Shown here: positions 63,619 through 64,000 of the stretch, one piece after another
Numbering within the stretch: position 1 is the first letter of the stretch
Layout of the letters: each line of letters starts with the position of its first letter
Origin: Endobugula sp965225895
GTDB lineage: Bacteria; Pseudomonadota; Gammaproteobacteria; Pseudomonadales; Cellvibrionaceae
NCBI GenBank assembly: GCA_965225895.1
Contig: CBDDBR010000011.1
Span: 1,736,001-1,800,000, forward strand
Reading direction: 5' to 3'
DNA length: 64,000 nucleotides
Notes under the pieces: model-generated
The model's database searches: none
Told to the model about the DNA's origin: nothing
Seen by the model: the letters and a program-made list of their open reading frames with translations, nothing else
Position numbers and translations under genes: made by a program

Positions 63619-64000
63619 TTAGAAAGCAAAGTTAACACCTACGTTAAGCAATGTTGTCTTTTCACCCGTAGGTGCAGGACTCGCTACAATAGAGGTTGCA
63701 AATTGCGACACTGTAGTCATGTTTGCATCTGCATCAACATAAGCCATTTGTGCATACAATGTTGTTGAATCACCCATAGTGTATTCATTACTTAATACTA
63801 ATGATTTAGTTTCTGAACCAAATGTAGGTGCAGCCGCTTTATCTTCATTAATATAGTAAGCAATTGTTGCTGTATTTTTAGTTGACCATTTGTAATCAAT
63901 ACCAAAACCTAAACCTTCTAAATCTAAGTTCTGAGTGCCAGAAGCATTGTTGTTCTCTGTACCTAAGTAATTAAGCTTTAAAGCAACATCACCTAAATTA
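63619..64000 (-). CDS. Outer-membrane porin, Gram-negative Porin_4 type (5' part outside window)
   Basis: The C-terminal 126 residues of a beta-barrel porin. They show alternating strands (YKWSTKNTATIAYYINEDK; SLVLSNEYTMGDSTTLYAQMAYVDAD) and the terminal strand NVGVNFAF ending in phenylalanine, the outer-membrane insertion signal. It runs off the right edge. Position next to the dehydrogenase cluster could mean substrate entry, but no promoter is visible. Confidence 0.88.
   Translation of the reverse strand, partial: NLGDVALKLNYLGTENNNASGTQNLDLEGLGFGIDYKWSTKNTATIAYYINEDKAAAPTFGSETKSLVLSNEYTMGDSTTLYAQMAYVDADANMTTVSQFATSIVASPAPTGEKTTLLNVGVNFAF

Noticed and set aside
1..64000. CRISPR arrays, phage genes, toxin-antitoxin or restriction systems
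   Set aside because: No regularly spaced repeats and no such protein families were seen on either strand.

Overview
This window comes from the chromosome of a Gram-negative gammaproteobacterium. Evidence: lolB, lptE, lnt, a Porin_4-type porin, the order hemA/prfA/prmC divergent from a TPR lipoprotein-lolB-ispE-tRNA-prs-rplY-pth-ychF block, the miaB-ybeZ-ybeY-corC-lnt block, and leuS-lptE-holA. All are classic gammaproteobacterial arrangements of the Pseudomonas/Cellvibrio/Spongiibacter breadth. The A+T-leaning composition, a NhaD Na+/H+ antiporter and many Gln/Asn/Ile codons suggest a marine member. Genus cannot be assigned from what I can see.

Layout. 1-8.6 kb, minus strand: end of a receiver-domain regulator, rhlB, an M48 protease with a YjgN/DUF898 membrane protein, moeB, prmC, prfA, hemA. 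8.8-15.9 kb, plus strand: TPR lipoprotein, lolB, ispE, tRNA-Gln, prs, rplY, pth, ychF. 16-25.8 kb: tRNA-Met, nhaD, an HDOD protein, pyk, an aspartate-type aminotransferase, small unknown proteins, an SDR39U1 epimerase, an esterase, DUF1820. 26-31 kb: tRNA-Arg, a FIST-MCP chemoreceptor-like gene broken by an IS30-family element, DUF3422. 31-46 kb: miaB-ybeZ-ybeY-corC-lnt, unknown genes, a YdcF protein, leuS-lptE-holA, glcB.

46-64 kb is an accessory metabolic region and the most interesting part. It holds an O-methyltransferase gene; an acetoin/2-oxoacid-dehydrogenase-type operon (E1 alpha, E1 beta, a free-standing lipoyl domain, an E2 catalytic domain, a lipoate ligase); a Tat-exported small subunit with its GMC flavoprotein (frameshifted here); and an AcoR-type sigma-54 activator. 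Facing them is an xoxF-G-J-like set (quinoprotein dehydrogenase, cytochrome c, periplasmic binding protein), divergent from a secreted VOC protein and a HupE/UreJ-type membrane protein, then a porin. I find -24/-12 (sigma-54) promoter sequences with exact 12-nt GG-to-GC spacing in front of the O-methyltransferase, the dehydrogenase operon and the quinoprotein operon, and palindromic GACAC/GTGTC enhancer-like sites. These parts look like one AcoR-type regulon.

The proposed flow is inference. The quinoprotein (electrons to the cytochrome c) and/or the GMC enzyme oxidise an alcohol in the periplasm. The carbonyl product is then cleaved to acyl-CoA by the lipoate-dependent complex in the cytoplasm, as in 2,3-butanediol/acetoin use. 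The substrate is unknown. The quinoprotein is unusual: no vicinal cysteine pair, and a WDYD motif of the kind linked to lanthanide use. No E3 subunit and no PQQ-synthesis genes are in the window.
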